64,000 nt of DNA from Symbiodinium sp. CCMP2592 (lineage: Eukaryota; Sar; Dinophyceae; Suessiales; Symbiodiniaceae). Under the pieces are notes generated by a model. That model did not search any database. It had not been told where the DNA came from and saw only the letters and a program-made list of their open reading frames with translations. The position numbers and the translations under genes were made by a program. Where the stretch lies: the NCBI GenBank assembly GCA_905221615.1, contig CAJNDT010004668.1:509001-573000 (forward strand), read 5' to 3'. Positions within the stretch are counted from its first letter, which is position 1. Every line of letters starts with the position of its first letter. Positions 1-12,363 of this stretch are shown one piece after another.

Positions 1-724
1 GACCCAGCCCATCAAAGTATCCTTTATGGTAGCCCGTATGGACACCTTTAAAGGAACCCCTAGACTAAAGTATTCAGCCCATAAGGATTGCCACTGCAGC
101 CGAATCCACGGCATTTGCTACTCAGCGGCGCTCGCTGCATTTGAGGCCTGTGATATTCGTCCGTTCCTGTGAGCGGTTTGCGGTTTAGAGTGGTTCAAGA
201 GCCAGGCATGATGGCTGTTGCCGAACTCGTTTTTCGTTTTTGTCTGGCACAGCGGAGTAGATGGACAAGACAGATCACTTAGTGCGAGCCGTGGCTGAAG
301 TGTGCAGCTCGAGGAGTCGAGTGTACTTGATCCAGCCGTCTTGCTTGGAGATCGGCTGTCCTGTTCTGAAGCTTCAAGCCTTGGACCCAACTTCCAGCCG
401 TCTCATGGCGCAGTTTGCATGCATTAGGGTGCAGGGAAGCCTTAATAATGTCCCATACTGATACTTTCATGTACCCGAGACCCTATTCTAATTGTCAAAG
501 CCCGCGTCTAAGCCTTGTCATGGTGCAGGATGCCAGCCGGACGCTAACCCGGCTTATGCACACAAAGTGTCGTAAATCTCTTACAGAACAGTCAAACAAG
601 ACGTTAGATTTTAAAGGCCGTGGCCATCCCGCAACCCATCTCCTGCTGGCAGGAACAAACCGAAGGCGAGAAGGTTACCGATCCAAGCCACTGGGCCCTT
701 GGTTGGGTTGTAGCAATTAATAAA

Positions 725-823
725 GCGGCCTTAATAATTAGAATAGGGTTTTCGGGCCCATTATACTATTATTAGTTATAATAAGGAACCACCAAAATAG
801 TACTGGTGATTATTTAGGCCCCT
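725..823. mobile_element. MITE family F copy
   Basis: Ends are inverted: GGCCTTAATAATTA on the left, and TGATTATTTAGGCCCCT on the right. The inside carries the family's internal motif ending in GGGCCCATTATA. Related copies lie at 10061-10160, 17620-17719, 21711-21783, 42011-42108 and 60345-60440. No coding capacity. Confidence 0.6.
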
Positions 824-1610
824 CTAGTAAAGGGTATGCAGCATAGGGCGTTTATGGGGCTGAAAGGGGCGAAAAGGGGCTCGGAAGGATTTCAAGGAGG
901 TATGGGGTTTTGGGGTCCCCACATATATAGCAGGCGTTCAGGGGTTTGGATGAGGATGCTTGGGTTTCGGAAGCTGCGAAAGCTAGATAGTCGCGGGATC
1001 TGGCAGGATACAGGACGAAATGCTTCGCCCATCTACTCGCCCCCGAGTGGCTCGAGCGTGTAAGCCCTACACACCCAGGTGAAGTGTGGTCTCGAAGCCC
1101 CAACAGGAGCGCTAACTCCCAAAAGGCTAAGCTACAATATAGCACCGAAACCGGGGGCTGTGTGCGGGAGTTACAGATTTGAGAAATGCGTGAACTTTAA
1201 GGTCAGCAGTCCGAACATGCAAGTCAAACTATGAATCCCTGCTTCTCATCTCAGACCAGGAGGCAAACATGTGGGAGCTGCCGGGATTCCGTCTAAAGGA
1301 TCTTCTTATGACGGCCCTTTTAAGATACCAATAATTAACAATGTTAGTTTGGGGGCGCTTTACTATCATTATAGGGTCTTTTTTCAGGGGGGGGGGGTCC
1401 CAAAACCCTATTCCGATTATTAAGGCCCCGATATTATCTTCTGCAAGCCCGATGTCCTGGCCATGATGTGATAGCTTACCCGAGGATACGGCGCCTTTCT
1501 CGTCCTCACCCTGATACCTGTGGCTTGGCTGAAATAATGTGGGTGCCTTGATAAACAGGTGGCTCGCAGGACGCAGTAGGGATGCTGCTCATGATTAAGT
1601 CATGACACTA

Positions 1611-1709
1611 CCTACAGTCTCCATTGTAGTTCCTTTTTTTGGTTTAACCAAATATAAATTAGGATCCTATAAGGTAACCCCCAAAAGGAACTGCAATGGA
1701 GACTGGAGG
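1611..1709. mobile_element. MITE family A copy
   Basis: A 99-bp element with inverted ends CCTACAGTCTCCATTGTAG and its diverged complement, flanked by TA on both sides. The TA target duplication suggests mobilisation by a Tc1/mariner-type transposase supplied in trans (inference). It has no ORF of its own. Confidence 0.75.
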
Positions 1710-2204
1710 TACGTATAAGCCTCGGCATGATTTGCAAGCTCGTCGAGCTTCACAGTCGGCACTGCTATTCCTTTGCAGCCCCTCTCTGGCCGTCATCATC
1801 TGGAGCACCCGTCGACCCAAGTGTAATCATCGTGGGTCGTCGCGTTTAGGGGTTCAGGGTTCAGAGCTCCCTGTAGGGAGTAGGAGCAGTTATGTTTTAT
1901 GGCCGAAAGCAGGGATGAGGGACAATACTATAGCTGCCTCTATTATAATTACCCATGCTATTTTTGGCGGGGGCTCCTTATTCTAATTACCGTATAGTCA
2001 GGGTATAGTCGTGTACAGAAGCACCAGCAGTACCACTAGCATCGCACCTCTGGATTAAGGCAAAGGGGTTGAAAATTGAGGGCTAGGGGTTGGGGTTAGG
2101 GTTGAAGGTTCGGACCCTAAAGCCCGAAAACCAGATCCCCATGCAGCTTGCCAAGGTTGCTGCAAACTCATCAGTACCCCAGCACATGAGGCGCGCTTGG
2201 AGTG

Positions 2205-2250
2205 TTTTACAGGAGAGGACCAGTAGTGTTTTACAGGAGAGGACCAGTAG
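2205..2250. repeat. 25-bp tandem duplication
   Basis: The unit TGTTTTACAGGAGAGGACCA plus AGTAG occurs twice in tandem. Confidence 0.8.
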
Positions 2251-4554
2251 TACATAGTAGTACATGTAGGAATGTCTCCTCACAGTCCGCACAGAAGTTC
2301 ATAGCGTATTTTGCCCAAAGCCCGCCGGACCTCATTTATAGAGTTGAGGCCCTTTTTTGCGAACTTTCCGCTTGTTCTTGAGGCTTTTTCAGCTTTGGGG
2401 CTTTTTAAGGTTTAGGGCTTTGTCGCTTTGGGGGTTTGGGGTTGAGAGTTTTCCGTTAACATAATCACAATGTCCGAATAACGGTGGCATTCGACACCCA
2501 TCCTGCGGCCCAGGAATACATCCCCACTGCGAAGCGGAAGTTTCGGAAAATGAGAGGCTCCCAAAACAGATTTGGCCATAAATCCTGATATCCTGAGCAC
2601 CAGGAGCCCTAAATGCACTCATGATCCCACAAGCTTCCCCAAACTTAAGCCCCAATCCTGCCCGTCCCTGCAACAGGCCTCCCGACGAGGAACTCAAGGT
2701 CGAAAAAGCCAATGCCACAGGCCCATAGTTGAGTGTAGGGTTTGAGGCTTAATTACGGGTTTTACGGCTCAGGGTCCGGGATGCACAAAGGGTTCAGGGG
2801 GATCAGGTCTGGGATGTAAGGGTGCAGGGTTCGGGTTGAGGTTCCACATCCCTGTTGTTGGGTTTTACGTTGCGGCGCTGTTTGCTTTTACGTTAAGGCG
2901 TTGAGGACTCAGCTTTTGGGGTTTTGGAGCGAGATTCCGTTTGAAGATGGTTGCGTTTTGCGGGTTTGTCTTGCGGGTTATAGGAGTTTAGGATACTTCA
3001 GGATTGCTGCGCTGTTGAGGTATGAACTGCTAGTTCCACTGGGAAGGGTTGCTTCGGAGTCGTAGCTGGGCAAGAGTGACTGAGTCTCCAGACAACTGCT
3101 GTCAGTTCTTCGTATCTAGGTACACAGCACCTGCACCGATACACACAAATGCATGTGTGTTGCAAGTCTGTGTGCTGATGTTTCTACACCTACACACAAC
3201 CTGAGACATGAATCCTGCACAGCTGTAAGTACGCAAACGTGTCTTCGCGTTGGCGGGTTGTGTACATCACCTTTTTCACGTGCGACGTTGAGAAGTCTGG
3301 CGCCAGGGGCTGCAGCTTCAGGAACTGAACAAAGCCTGACTGGCAGAGCTGGTAATCCTAAACTTCAAAGCCCAAAGCTTATGATTAAGTTTTTTTGGCC
3401 CTGACCTTACAAGCAGTTACGGGCCGCTTAGAGCTTAAATCTTACGAACCCTGAACCTCAGTCCCGGAAAAAAAGGTGTTCCGTGGCTTCTGCAGGGGAA
3501 AACTCAATTCCTACAATTAAAGACAATTAAGGACCATAGAAGGACATAGCCATACAACAACCTACCCTTCTCATGGGGATAGTATTTCAAAAGACCGCAT
3601 ACTATGTATTACCGAATAATGATAGCTTAATGCATTGTTTATATCTTACAATGCTCTACTATGCCAGATTTTGCTTAGGTGCCCCTGTAGAGCTCCTAGA
3701 CAAACTTCTCTTTCCGAGGCGCCCTCCGGTAACAACTTGACAACGGCGCCCTAAAATCCTGCAAAGTCGGGTTAGGTTTATACCAAAGTGGGGCCACTAC
3801 AACGTTATAAGCAATTGACATGCACCTGTACCCCCAAAGTTTTGACCCCTTTGTGCGAGGTGGTAACCCCTTAAGACAGTAGGTTTTTGGACGTATGCTA
3901 ATGAGGTGCTACAGTCTAGGGTCTAGGTCTAGGTAGATGTCCACTTCTCAAGTAGGGTCTTGATTTTCACGATGAAGCCGACATCCTGGCCACAAGTGGT
4001 ATAAGATGAGGACCTTATAGTAGCTAGAAGAGGGTTTTGCTGTATACTGTATACTCGATCATAATTACGATGAGAACCTCCCAAGTAGTATGGTACTTAG
4101 CTGGTTATTCCCAAAACTCGGAACCCGACCCCACAGCCATATAAAGAGCCTTATGCGAAGGCCTTGGCTGCAGTTGCCCAAAGAAGACGGCAACCTGCAG
4201 GCAAAGGCCGCCGTTTCCGTGTCTCGGCCTTCGTTGTAGTCTTGCGGGTTTCAAACGCAGATAACTTAATTCAGCTCGACAGGAGAGGGAGTCCTTAGGT
4301 GTTTGGTTTTCGACCCCTTGTTGTGTGATCCGGAAATGAAACTGCACTTTGCTGGACAAGGGGAAGACAGCAAACGATTCAAGGATTATGGAGAAGTCTA
4401 GGAGAAATGGAGATGAGCCGACATTGGGTCCACCAGCATGCTGTTGTACAGAGTATGTGGTGTGGGGAACATGGGTTTCATGTCCGGCCCATCAGATTCT
4501 GCTATTGTGCCACACATGTCCGAGCCGACACGCCTGCATAATTCATCAATGTAT

Positions 4555-4649
4555 ATACCTTAACCCTGAAGAACCTACCTTTTTAGGGCTCCTTATTATG
4601 ACTTCCTTACATAAGTCCTTAAAATGTTAGGTTCTTCCGGGTTAAGGTA
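4555..4649. mobile_element. MITE family I copy
   Basis: Inverted ends ACCTTAACCCTGAAGAACC and GGTTCTTCCGGGTTAAGGT. Further copies at 42342-42433 and 62656-62751. No ORF. Confidence 0.7.
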
Positions 4650-4771
4650 ATCCCCGAGGCTGCCGATCCTCTTGTGCTATACCAGGCCCGAAGCACTTGC
4701 TTCAACTATTAAGGCCCCGTTATTATGTAGGTGGTTGGAGCGCTTGCAGTTGTAGACAGCTCCTCGAAGCC

Positions 4772-6308
4772 ATGTGGCTTGTTGGTGTGGGCCTCGTTCT
4801 GGCTGGGCTTGTGGTGGGCACATGCGGAATGCATTTGATCCGCAAGTCGGAGCTCAAGAACCAGTCAGGACACGTTGCGGAAGGCTGGCATGTCATGTCA
4901 AAATCAGGGCCTGGTAGTCAGGGCTGGTTCCACGAGCTGTTCTAGGGTTTAAGGTTTAGGGCTGGCAAGGGGTTCACGATTCGGTTCTTGTCGGATGTGT
5001 GTTGCAGCTTTCCGTGTGTGGTCGCATTGCACAACCCTCCCAGATTGGCACAGGCAAAATTTGCTTTGCTGCCGGAATCTTTCTCAACCTCATCATTGGA
5101 CCAGTTCTTGACGTCTCGGGCTATGCCTTTGCGCCAGCCTCTATTATCTCTCCATTTACCGGCTTTAACATCATTGCCAATTCCTTGCTGCTTGGCCATT
5201 ATTCATAGATGCATCTGCCCCCAGGACATGTCTAAATTTTCTAAATTCCGTCCCCACTCTTTTCTGCGAGCCCAAGCCCCAAGCAGCTTCTTGTCAGGGT
5301 GGCTCCGATCACGCTCGGCGAACAGGTGACGCGATGTCGATGCATTGGGATAGTCATCGTCTTTGTGACCGCAACTCTGTCGGTCTTTTTCAACAAAGAG
5401 ACGCAGACGGAGGAATGGACCCTGGAGCGTGCTCAGGATGTGCTGCTTCAGTGGCGCGTTGCGGTATACGGTATCCTATTCAGTTCGTGGCTAGCTATGA
5501 ATGTGCGAGTGCTTGCACGCTGTCCACATGGCTCCGTGATTCGAGGCTTTTGCCTCGGAGCGATTTCTGGATCGCTTGCAGGCAACATGTGGTGCACCCG
5601 CACCTTGCAGCCAAGTTAACACAGCAGATCTGCTAGCATGCCCTCGGCTCGCGCCCTTAAGTAGCGATGTTCTGAGTTAAGTTTCCGAACACCCCTACTT
5701 GAATTGTTAAGGCCGCCACAGTAGCACCTGAGCAGGCCCCTGAGATGGAGGGAGAGAGCAAAAGCAAAACTAGGAAACACCCCAAAGCATTTCACTCAGG
5801 TTTGGTTGCAGTCTTCGTGAAAGACTGTTTCAATGGCTCCTGTGGCAAAACTTGGAGCAACTGGCTCCCTTGGTTAATTTCCGCTGGCGCAGCCTTCTTC
5901 GCCATTACAAATGTACCTTACATGCAAAGGGCCATGCGGAAATACGAGGCTTTGTTTGTCGTCACAGTCTTCCAAGGCTCAAGCATACTGACAAACAGCT
6001 TGTCGGCCGTGATCGTGCTGCGGGAAATGGATGGTGAGCCCTGGTGGACATTCGTGGGGTACTTCTTATGCATCGGTGGTATGATCGTGGGAATGTTGGT
6101 GCTGACCCGTGGAGAGGAAGACGACGGTGTCAAAGCTTCCCACGGCCAGAGTCCCACTGCCAGCCGTGTCAGCAGCGGCGACAGCCTGCCTCCAGCGTTC
6201 GTGGAATTTGTGCATGCAGGGACAAAGATCCTAGGAACCCTCTACTATGCCGGTGCAGGCCGTCGTTTCCACAGCCGGAACAGAAGCACAGGAATTAAGG
6301 CAACCTAG
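4772..6308 (+). CDS. NIPA-type (DUF803) magnesium transporter-like membrane protein, at least 4 exons
   Basis: The predicted protein resembles the NIPA family (drug/metabolite transporter superfamily), multipass proteins linked to Mg2+ transport. Exons: 4772 to about 4890, about 5051-5189, 5298-5599 and 5800-6308. In order they give a first membrane helix starting MWLVGVGLVLAGLVVG followed by an RKSELKNQ loop; the family block GYAFAPASIISPFTGFN; APITLGEQ; a helix with a GSLAGNM turn; and a final block with NVPYMQRAMRKYEALFV followed by two more helices and a hydrophilic tail. The phase works at the 2/3 junction (donor GC after 5189, acceptor AG at 5296-5297) and at the 3/4 junction (donor GC after 5599, acceptor AG at 5798-5799). 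The border of exons 1 and 2 is uncertain. Start chosen as the first Met before helix 1. Family known, substrate inferred. Confidence 0.72.
5298..5599 (+). CDS. NIPA-like gene, exon 3
   Basis: Begins after TTGTCAG with VAPITLGEQVTR, contains two hydrophobic helices, and ends at a GC donor. The next exon joins in phase. Confidence 0.7.
5800..6308 (+). CDS. NIPA-like gene, last exon
   Basis: Starts after TTTCACTCAG, codes LVAVFVKDCFNG, three hydrophobic segments and a charged tail (GEEDDG), and ends at TAG. The tail after about 6130 is low-complexity and could include read-through of an unrecognised intron. Confidence 0.7.
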
Positions 6309-6459
6309 ATAAGCTTTATTCCTAGCTATTTCATTCAGAAGCCAAGCTGACCTAAACCCCTAAACCCTTAACCCTTAAACCCCTAACCCCTAAACCCTAA
6401 AACCCTAAACCCAGATAATGCTGGCCTCGGAATCCAACATGCTCCATGCTTCCTTACCC

Positions 6460-6562
6460 AGAGGGTCCATATACACTACTATTTTGGAATCAGTTCCCAA
6501 AAGACCATCCTTATCATGGCTTTAGGGACTTATTTCCATAATTCTAGTATATGGACCCTCTT
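6460..6562. mobile_element. MITE-like inverted-repeat element (family M)
   Basis: Ends AGAGGGTCCATATAC and GTATATGGACCCTCT are perfect inverted repeats about 100 bp apart. No ORF. Confidence 0.65.
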
Positions 6563-6667
6563 GGTTAGCTTCGACACCCTGATTTCGGAGCTCAAAGACG
6601 GGGTACGCAGGTGCCCCGGGCCAGCCTGAAATCAGGAGATGCGAATCTGTTCAAAAGCACCAGCCTG

Positions 6668-6784
6668 GGTTGTGAGGGCGTCAGAAATTAGGGGGGTACC
6701 TTATTTTGGGGTCCTTATAGTTTTGAATAAGGATCCTACTATTTAGGGTACTATATTAGGGTCGCCTATTTTCGGAAACTCCCA
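6668..6784. mobile_element. MITE family C copy, left end eroded
   Basis: The right end is intact (TTTTCGGAAACTCCCA). The interior carries the family's GGGGTCCTTATA and AATAAGGATCCTACTATT blocks. The left terminal repeat is degenerate. Confidence 0.6.
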
Positions 6785-6873
6785 TGTAGGCTTTAGGGGG
6801 CATTTAAGGTTTGGTGGGGTGTCGCTTCGGGAGATCATAAGCTCCAGGGCTTAAGGTAGGAGCCTGAGTGATA

Positions 6874-6982
6874 CCTAGAGTCTCCATTGTAGTTCCTTGT
6901 TTTGGTAAACAAGTTTTATGGTTAGGACCCTATAATAGAGATTTTGGTTAACCAAAAAAAGAACTACAATGGAAACTATAGG
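6874..6982. mobile_element. MITE family A copy (long-interior variant)
   Basis: Ends CCTAGAGTCTCCATTGTAG and its complement, TA on both sides. The interior includes an AACAAG...GGTTAACC block shared with the copy at 25303-25412, so these two form a subfamily. Confidence 0.75.
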
Positions 6983-8499
6983 TAGTTCTCAATCATGGAG
7001 AGCCCTTAGCCGGACGAATCCCGGAAGACGTATAACCCCGATGAGAAGCGATGCAGGTTCGTTAGGTAGTACGGCTTAGGCTGTCGAGTCACTCCCGAAA
7101 TTCGGGTCTCATTTTGGTTCGGTTTAGGGTTAGGGTTAGGGCGAGGCACCAGGGCTTAAGAGGCGTCTTGCTTTCGTGAACGGTGTTCCGGTGTCGGCTG
7201 TCACTGTGACTGTGCGCTGGATTCCATGCTCAATAGCAACCCTTGAGTGTAGCGCAATTCTTTACTTGTTCTTGAGAAGTTAAGCCTTTAGACTCTCTAA
7301 GCAGGGTTTTGCTGATCTGCGTTTCTCATGACAACGGCGGTGTAAACACTAAACCCCCAACCCTGAGGGTTGATTTTGGTTGCAAGCCCCGCCTTTAAAA
7401 ATGGCCGTATAGCGCCGCTTGAATAGGAAGCATGGAGTTTTGGGGTGTATCATGGTGTAGCTTTGAGTACATGGTTATACTTGTATCGAATATTTATTTA
7501 CTAGCCCCCCCTACACCCTAATCCGAACCCTGGCCCTAAACCGTGACTCCGAAACTGTTCAGACCGATATATGTCGTGGACACGCATGGACCCTCAGGGA
7601 GATAATACTACATGGTCATATGTAGAGACGTAGGACACCTAGGAAGGCTGAGGGCTTCAGAGATTTCGAGGGTTCATCCAGCCTCAGGCTGGACGAGTGG
7701 CCACGCTCGTACCGCGCAGCTCCTGCAGCTCTCCGAAGGCCATCCAGATAGGTAGACTAGAGTACCATACTATACTGATGGTGTGTATGTGTGTCTATGT
7801 ATATGTATCTTATTCATATACATATACTTATAGGTACAGGTCTATGTCCATTCCTACGTGTAGGTGTGGGTGTATGTGTACGTGTATATAGTGTATGTAT
7901 ATATATATGCTACACCTGGAGCGCTATACCCTAGCCTCTTTCCTTTAGGGTACCTAATTACGTTTCTGTATAGCCATAGAGCCACTGAGCCACTTACCTT
8001 GAAAAGGGGTGGGGAATGACCCTCTACATAGTATACAGCACCTGTAGAAGCCTGAATAAATGAATAGTGTCACTGTAGTCCCTGGGTTCAGCCATATCAC
8101 GTTTGTTTTGACTGGTGACCTGACTTTAGCAGGAGAGCTGCAGAATGCGATGGCTCAGACGTACTTCTCGGAGCCTCGTCTTGGAGGGACGAGGGCCGTC
8201 ACTTCTTTATTGTTTAAGGGGTTCATGTCTTCTGACAAGCATGCGTGTAACAAACGAAATGATCCGTACACAACATTGAAGGAGCAAAGGGCTGAGGTGC
8301 CCGCCACTGTACGCACCCAAAGGACTGTGTTCACAGTCTTGTTTCTAGAACCCGCACAGTGCTGGTTTCCGCATGTTTTAATTACACTCTAGCTTGCTCA
8401 GGCAGTTGACTCGTCGTCTCAGAAAACAGCAAGTGGTACGCATTCTTTTGGTCCCTTTGTCGTGCACGAACGAGATGCTCAAGCTCTGAACCGCCGAGG

Positions 8500-8640
8500 A
8501 GGGACCTTTAAGACCAGAAGCCCAGGCATTTCGGTGTCTCTTCCTCTTTGTCTTCAGCTCTGTCGCGAAGTGCCTGAGTGCCAATTCGTCGCCTATGGGG
8601 TCGCTCCGCTGCAATGGAGACTACCCCAAGGCCCCATAGT
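8500..8640 (+). CDS. possible exon, unassigned (cysteine-containing)
   Basis: After a pyrimidine-rich TTTGTCTTCAG acceptor the frame reads LCREVPECQFVAYG, a spacing of cysteines and aromatics faintly like PAN/apple modules. There is too little sequence to assign a family, and no neighbouring exon was found. It abuts a B-type MITE that starts at 8624. Confidence 0.2.
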
Positions 8641-8713
8641 AGTTCCCTTTGAGGATTACTTTATAGGATTCTAAATACTAACCCCAAACAGGAACTACTG
8701 TGGGGCCTTAGGG
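8624..8713. mobile_element. MITE family B copy
   Basis: Inverted ends CCCCAAGGCCCCATAGTAG and CTACTGTGGGGCCTTAGGG, TA on both sides. Family B shares the inner GTAGTTCC/GGAACTAC block and TA targets with family A but has different outermost 14 bp. Confidence 0.75.
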
Positions 8714-8798
8714 TACTTACACAGCCCGGACCCACAGCATCTTTTGCCAATCTAGTGCATGAGGACGAGATATAGCCGCGTCTGACAGGATCTCTGAG

Positions 8799-8825
8799 TA
8801 CACACACACACACACACACACACAC
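8799..8825. repeat. (CA)n microsatellite
   Basis: Uninterrupted CA dinucleotides, followed by GA-rich and CAA/CCA-rich simple sequence to about 8970. Confidence 0.95.
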
Positions 8826-9591
8826 CAGAGGGAGAGGGAGAGAGAGAGCGAAAGAATACAAAGAGCGAGCGAGTTAGACAGAGTGAGGGAGGGAGAGAGA
8901 AAGAGAGAGAACAAAAAAACAAAACCAAGAAACAGCACCACCACCACAACAGCAGCAACAACAACAACACGGCACAGGGGATAGTTGACAGAATAATTCA
9001 TTCATCGTCGAGGGCATGTTGAACCGGGGACGTAAGGCACTTCGGTACACTCGATGCAAGACGCTACCAACTTTCAACGCAGACCGGTTTAGCAGCTTCG
9101 TGCCTCCTAGGAACTCAGACTGGCAAAGGGCGGGAACAGAAGTTGATCCTGTAGTGTAGGGGCCGTAAATGTTGCCACGAGTGGCTTCGATAATAGCGAA
9201 GACAAGGGCTCCAGCGTGAAACTCAAGCTCTTTCAATTTTAATGTTAGGTGCAGAAAGATTTTTTCAGATGAGTTCAGTCGTCAGCCGACTTTGTCTGAT
9301 GACCCTTGTCGTTGACAAGACCTCAACCGTAAACCGCTTATTGAGTTCTACGGTGGTTTGGCCTACCCTAATTTTCGGAAACCCTAAACCCCTTATAGAA
9401 CCCTTATAGATCCCTTTAAGGAACCCCTTAAAGGATCCCTTTAAAAGTACTACCCACTCGAATGTCAGTCTACAGGGCCAAGCCAGCTAACAACAATACA
9501 CGGACACGCTAGAAAGCGGTTTAGGGTTTAGGGAAAGCAATCCTTGTTCTACACAGTAGTCCTCTGAACGTAGGACCCTTTTGGTGTCTTC

Positions 9592-9702
9592 ATCATAGGG
9601 GTGGTTGTCAAAAAATGGTCCATTTTTGGGTCCCTATTATAATACGGCACCTAATATCTAGGGTAAGCAGAAAGGGACCCTAATTTTGACAACCACCCAT
9701 AG
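9592..9702. mobile_element. MITE family G copy
   Basis: Inverted ends GGGTGGTTGTCAAAA and TTTTGACAACCACCC. The second copy at 43755-43858 is nested in another element. Confidence 0.7.
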
Positions 9703-9828
9703 AGCTGTAGGAAAAACCACAGCCATGCAATCTCCCAGATTGGCAAGAAGAGAGGGCAATGCCACTGGGAAATCAACGAATGCCTGGACTTCGAGGACGA
9801 TTCTTACCTGGCTTTTTGGCTCAATTAC

Positions 9829-9963
9829 GGACCCCAAGAGCACATAAGCATATATAAGCATAAGCCATTTTATAGGGATATCCCTAGCTTTTTGGGCTTC
9901 ATTACGAGGGGCATATATGGGATATCCCTATCCTCATATTTGGCTTATGTGCTATTTTGGGGC
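9829..9963. mobile_element. MITE-like inverted-repeat element (family K)
   Basis: Outer ends GAGCACATAAGC and GCTTATGTGCT, with internal repeats of the palindromic block TAGGGATATCCCTA. Only one copy seen. Confidence 0.55.
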
Positions 9964-10060
9964 CCTACTCAAGTTCTGTCGTCTTCTGATTTCTTTGCTG
10001 TAGGTAAACCCTGCGGAACATTGATTGAAACGACCTAGAACCCTAAGCCGCAAGGCCCAA

Positions 10061-10160
10061 TATAGGGCCATAACAATTCGAATAGAGATTTGGGGCCCAT
10101 TATGCTATACATTCAACACGGAACACCCAAAATAGTATAGGTAGTTCTTGAGGCCCCTAT
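10061..10160. mobile_element. MITE family F copy
   Basis: TATAGGGCCATAACAATT on the left and TTCTTGAGGCCCCTATA on the right, with the family's internal TTTGGGGCCCATTAT block. Confidence 0.55.
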
Positions 10161-11159
10161 ATTACAGCCCTGAACCGCTGAGAATTGCATCGCACTTCCA
10201 TCCGCAGGTCTTCGCGCCTTGTCCGCACCAACGAAGAGGTGCACTGAGATGGTGGTTTCGAAATCAGGGGTTCCTTTCGGGGGGTCCTTCTTGGAAGGAT
10301 CATCCTACTATGAAGGGGTTATATACAGAAGGGCAGCTCATAGCTTGAAAACCCCAAATAGCGGAATCAGCACACATTCAAAGAGATAGCGGCAAGCTGT
10401 TCGGAGTTTCGGGTCTAGAGGCAGAGATGTCAGAACCACGAAGTCAAGATCGATCTTGCCAGTAGTAGTGTGCCTTGTTCAGGCGTGTTTTTCTCATGAT
10501 CCTATTGTTTAGGTTGTCCGAAATTCTGGCATTCAAAGGACGTCACCCCGACGCTTCATGCGGGTCACGTGACAGCAGCGGCTCGCCATGGATGCTCGCC
10601 GCTTGCCTCAGAGCCTTCCGGGGTCGGCTGAGGGATTTTGGATTTGAGGCTTTAGGGTTCCAAGTCTTAGCCAGAAAAAGTAACTCGTAAACCCCAAACC
10701 CTAAAAGGGGACAGTCTGAACACCAGATACCGTGGCTGTAGTCCAACTGTTCAACTGAGACACCCTGCAATGCGGGCTTCGTCCTTGCTAGGTAGGAGGG
10801 AAAAAAGAAGGGGTCCGGGACAGTTGGCAGACGTGAGTTCGACGTCTGACTTGACTCTTCGCGAGCTCGAAATAAGTAGCTTCCATCAACAGCAGGGAAG
10901 AGGCCATTCCGCAACAACTCGGAATCCGAACGCCGGCGCCCTTTCAGAATGGCAAGACTAAATCCCAAGTAAGAGCTTTGTGATGCCTTTCCCCTGAACC
11001 CTAAACCTTAAAACCCTAAACCCCTGAAGCCCTAAACCCACGTCATCCCAGGTTGCAGTGCGCTCTCGCGGGGGAGGCCTCGGTCACTTGTGGCGTCCTT
11101 TGGGGGTTTTAGGATTCTTTAGGTTTGGGGTGTTTGCCTTAAGCTCCGGGTTCACGGGG

Positions 11160-11282
11160 GCCCTCGAGTTGGTGAGACCTGATTTGTCTGTGGACTTGGC
11201 CACGAAATCGGTGCCTAAGCATGACTTACCTCAGAGTTTTGCTAGGCTTGCTTTTCTTCGCCAGTTTCTGCATCAAGTCTGA
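11160..11282 (+). CDS. possible exon, unassigned
   Basis: An open frame of about 40 codons coding ELVRPDLSVDLATKSVPKHD and ending at TGA. Its composition is protein-like, but no family is recognised and no partner exon was found. Confidence 0.2.
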   Translation, partial: ALELVRPDLSVDLATKSVPKHDLPQSFARLAFLRQFLHQV

Positions 11283-11351
11283 GTCTTGTTCGGGCCCGGT
11301 CTTTGTGCACAGCTTTGGCACCCTTCTCCTGTGACTCTCACCCTAATCCTG

Positions 11352-11453
11352 CCCATAGTCTCCATTGTAGTTCCTTTTTTGGTTTAAGCAAACATATAAT
11401 AGTTAGGATCCTATAACATAACCCGGAAAAGGAACTACAATGGAGACTATAGG
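11352..11453. mobile_element. MITE family A copy
   Basis: CCCATAGTCTCCATTGTAG and CTACAATGGAGACTATAGG ends. TA on the right, TG on the left. Confidence 0.75.
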
Positions 11454-11575
11454 TAAACTCCTGCAAATTCCGAACTTCTTGACCCGAAAACCCAAGCCGC
11501 ACCTCCTCCTCCTCCTCCTCCTCGACCCAGGCCTTCGAGCCTTCAACGGGAAGCCCGAAACCCTGAAAGCCTATA

Positions 11576-11680
11576 TGGGAGTTTCCGAAAATTCGGGGTA
11601 CCTTATTTTGGGGTCCTTATAATAAGGATCCTATTATTTCGGGTACTTATATTAGGGTCCCCGATTTACGGAAACTCCCA
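11576..11680. mobile_element. MITE family C copy
   Basis: Ends TGGGAGTTTCCGAAAAT and TACGGAAACTCCCA, flanked by TA on both sides. The interior has the GGGGTCCTTATAATAAGGATCC palindrome-like core. Confidence 0.75.
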
Positions 11681-12161
11681 TATGTGGGTCAGGTTTAGAA
11701 GTTTAGACCTTTTCTGGTTGTCATGGGTTTGAGCCGGGAACCACTTCTCGAGTGTCTGGCTTTCTGGTGAGCCTGGCCTGCCTTGTGCGAGCGTGAGAGT
11801 AGAAACCTTCAACCGAGTGCCTGAACCTCAGAAACCGATTGCTGCGAACCATAAGCAACAGAGAAGCCTGGGTAATAGCTACGAGTAGATTTTTCTCAGT
11901 TTTGCGGCCCCTATCTCATAGCTGCTGCCATGATAGCACGGTTGGACTCCGGGAACGAGATTGCTAGAAGTATTCCTCAGATGCAGGAAAGGATAGCAGC
12001 AACAACGATACCAAGCGATTGACGAACAGTACTTCAACGAATCATTCCCGCAAAAAGAAAGAAACAACAGGAGGGTACATGAAGCATTGTCACCAAGAGA
12101 GAAGATTTCTCATGGCAGGAATTGTTAAAATAGCAGTCGCTGCCATCCTAGCCGCAGAGCA

Positions 12162-12209
12162 GGAGGTGGTGGTGGTGGTGGTGGTGGTGGCGGTAGCAGG
12201 AGTAGTGGC

Positions 12210-12294
<85 letters not shown>

Positions 12295-12363
12295 ATCGTA
12301 GTCGTAGTAGTAGAAGTAGAAGGAGGAGTAGTAGTAGTTGTAGTAGCAGTAGTAGCAGCAGCA
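12162..12363. repeat. (GTA)n/(GTG)n microsatellite, about 200 bp
   Basis: GTG repeats pass into a long GTA run, then into GTC/GAA/GCA variants. All long frames across it (poly-Val, poly-Thr, poly-Leu, poly-Tyr) are repeat artefacts. Confidence 0.95.

Larger units (their letters stand above)
1..4554. other. non-coding stretch, MITE remnants, no gene recognised
   Basis: I see no exon with recognisable family motifs on either strand. The stretch contains one F-type MITE (about 725-823), one A-type MITE (1611-1709), a 25-bp tandem duplication (2205-2250), a G-run with an F-type half element near 1387-1430, and scattered TTTAGGG-like motifs. Short open frames here have no protein-like features beyond chance. 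Confidence 0.5.
6309..8059. other. intergenic, MITEs and telomere-like motifs
   Basis: CCCTAAA-type motifs at 6356-6414, an M-type inverted-repeat element (6460-6562), a C-type element (about 6668-6784), an A-type element (6874-6982), and TA/TG-rich simple sequence at 7780-7910. No exon recognised. Confidence 0.5.
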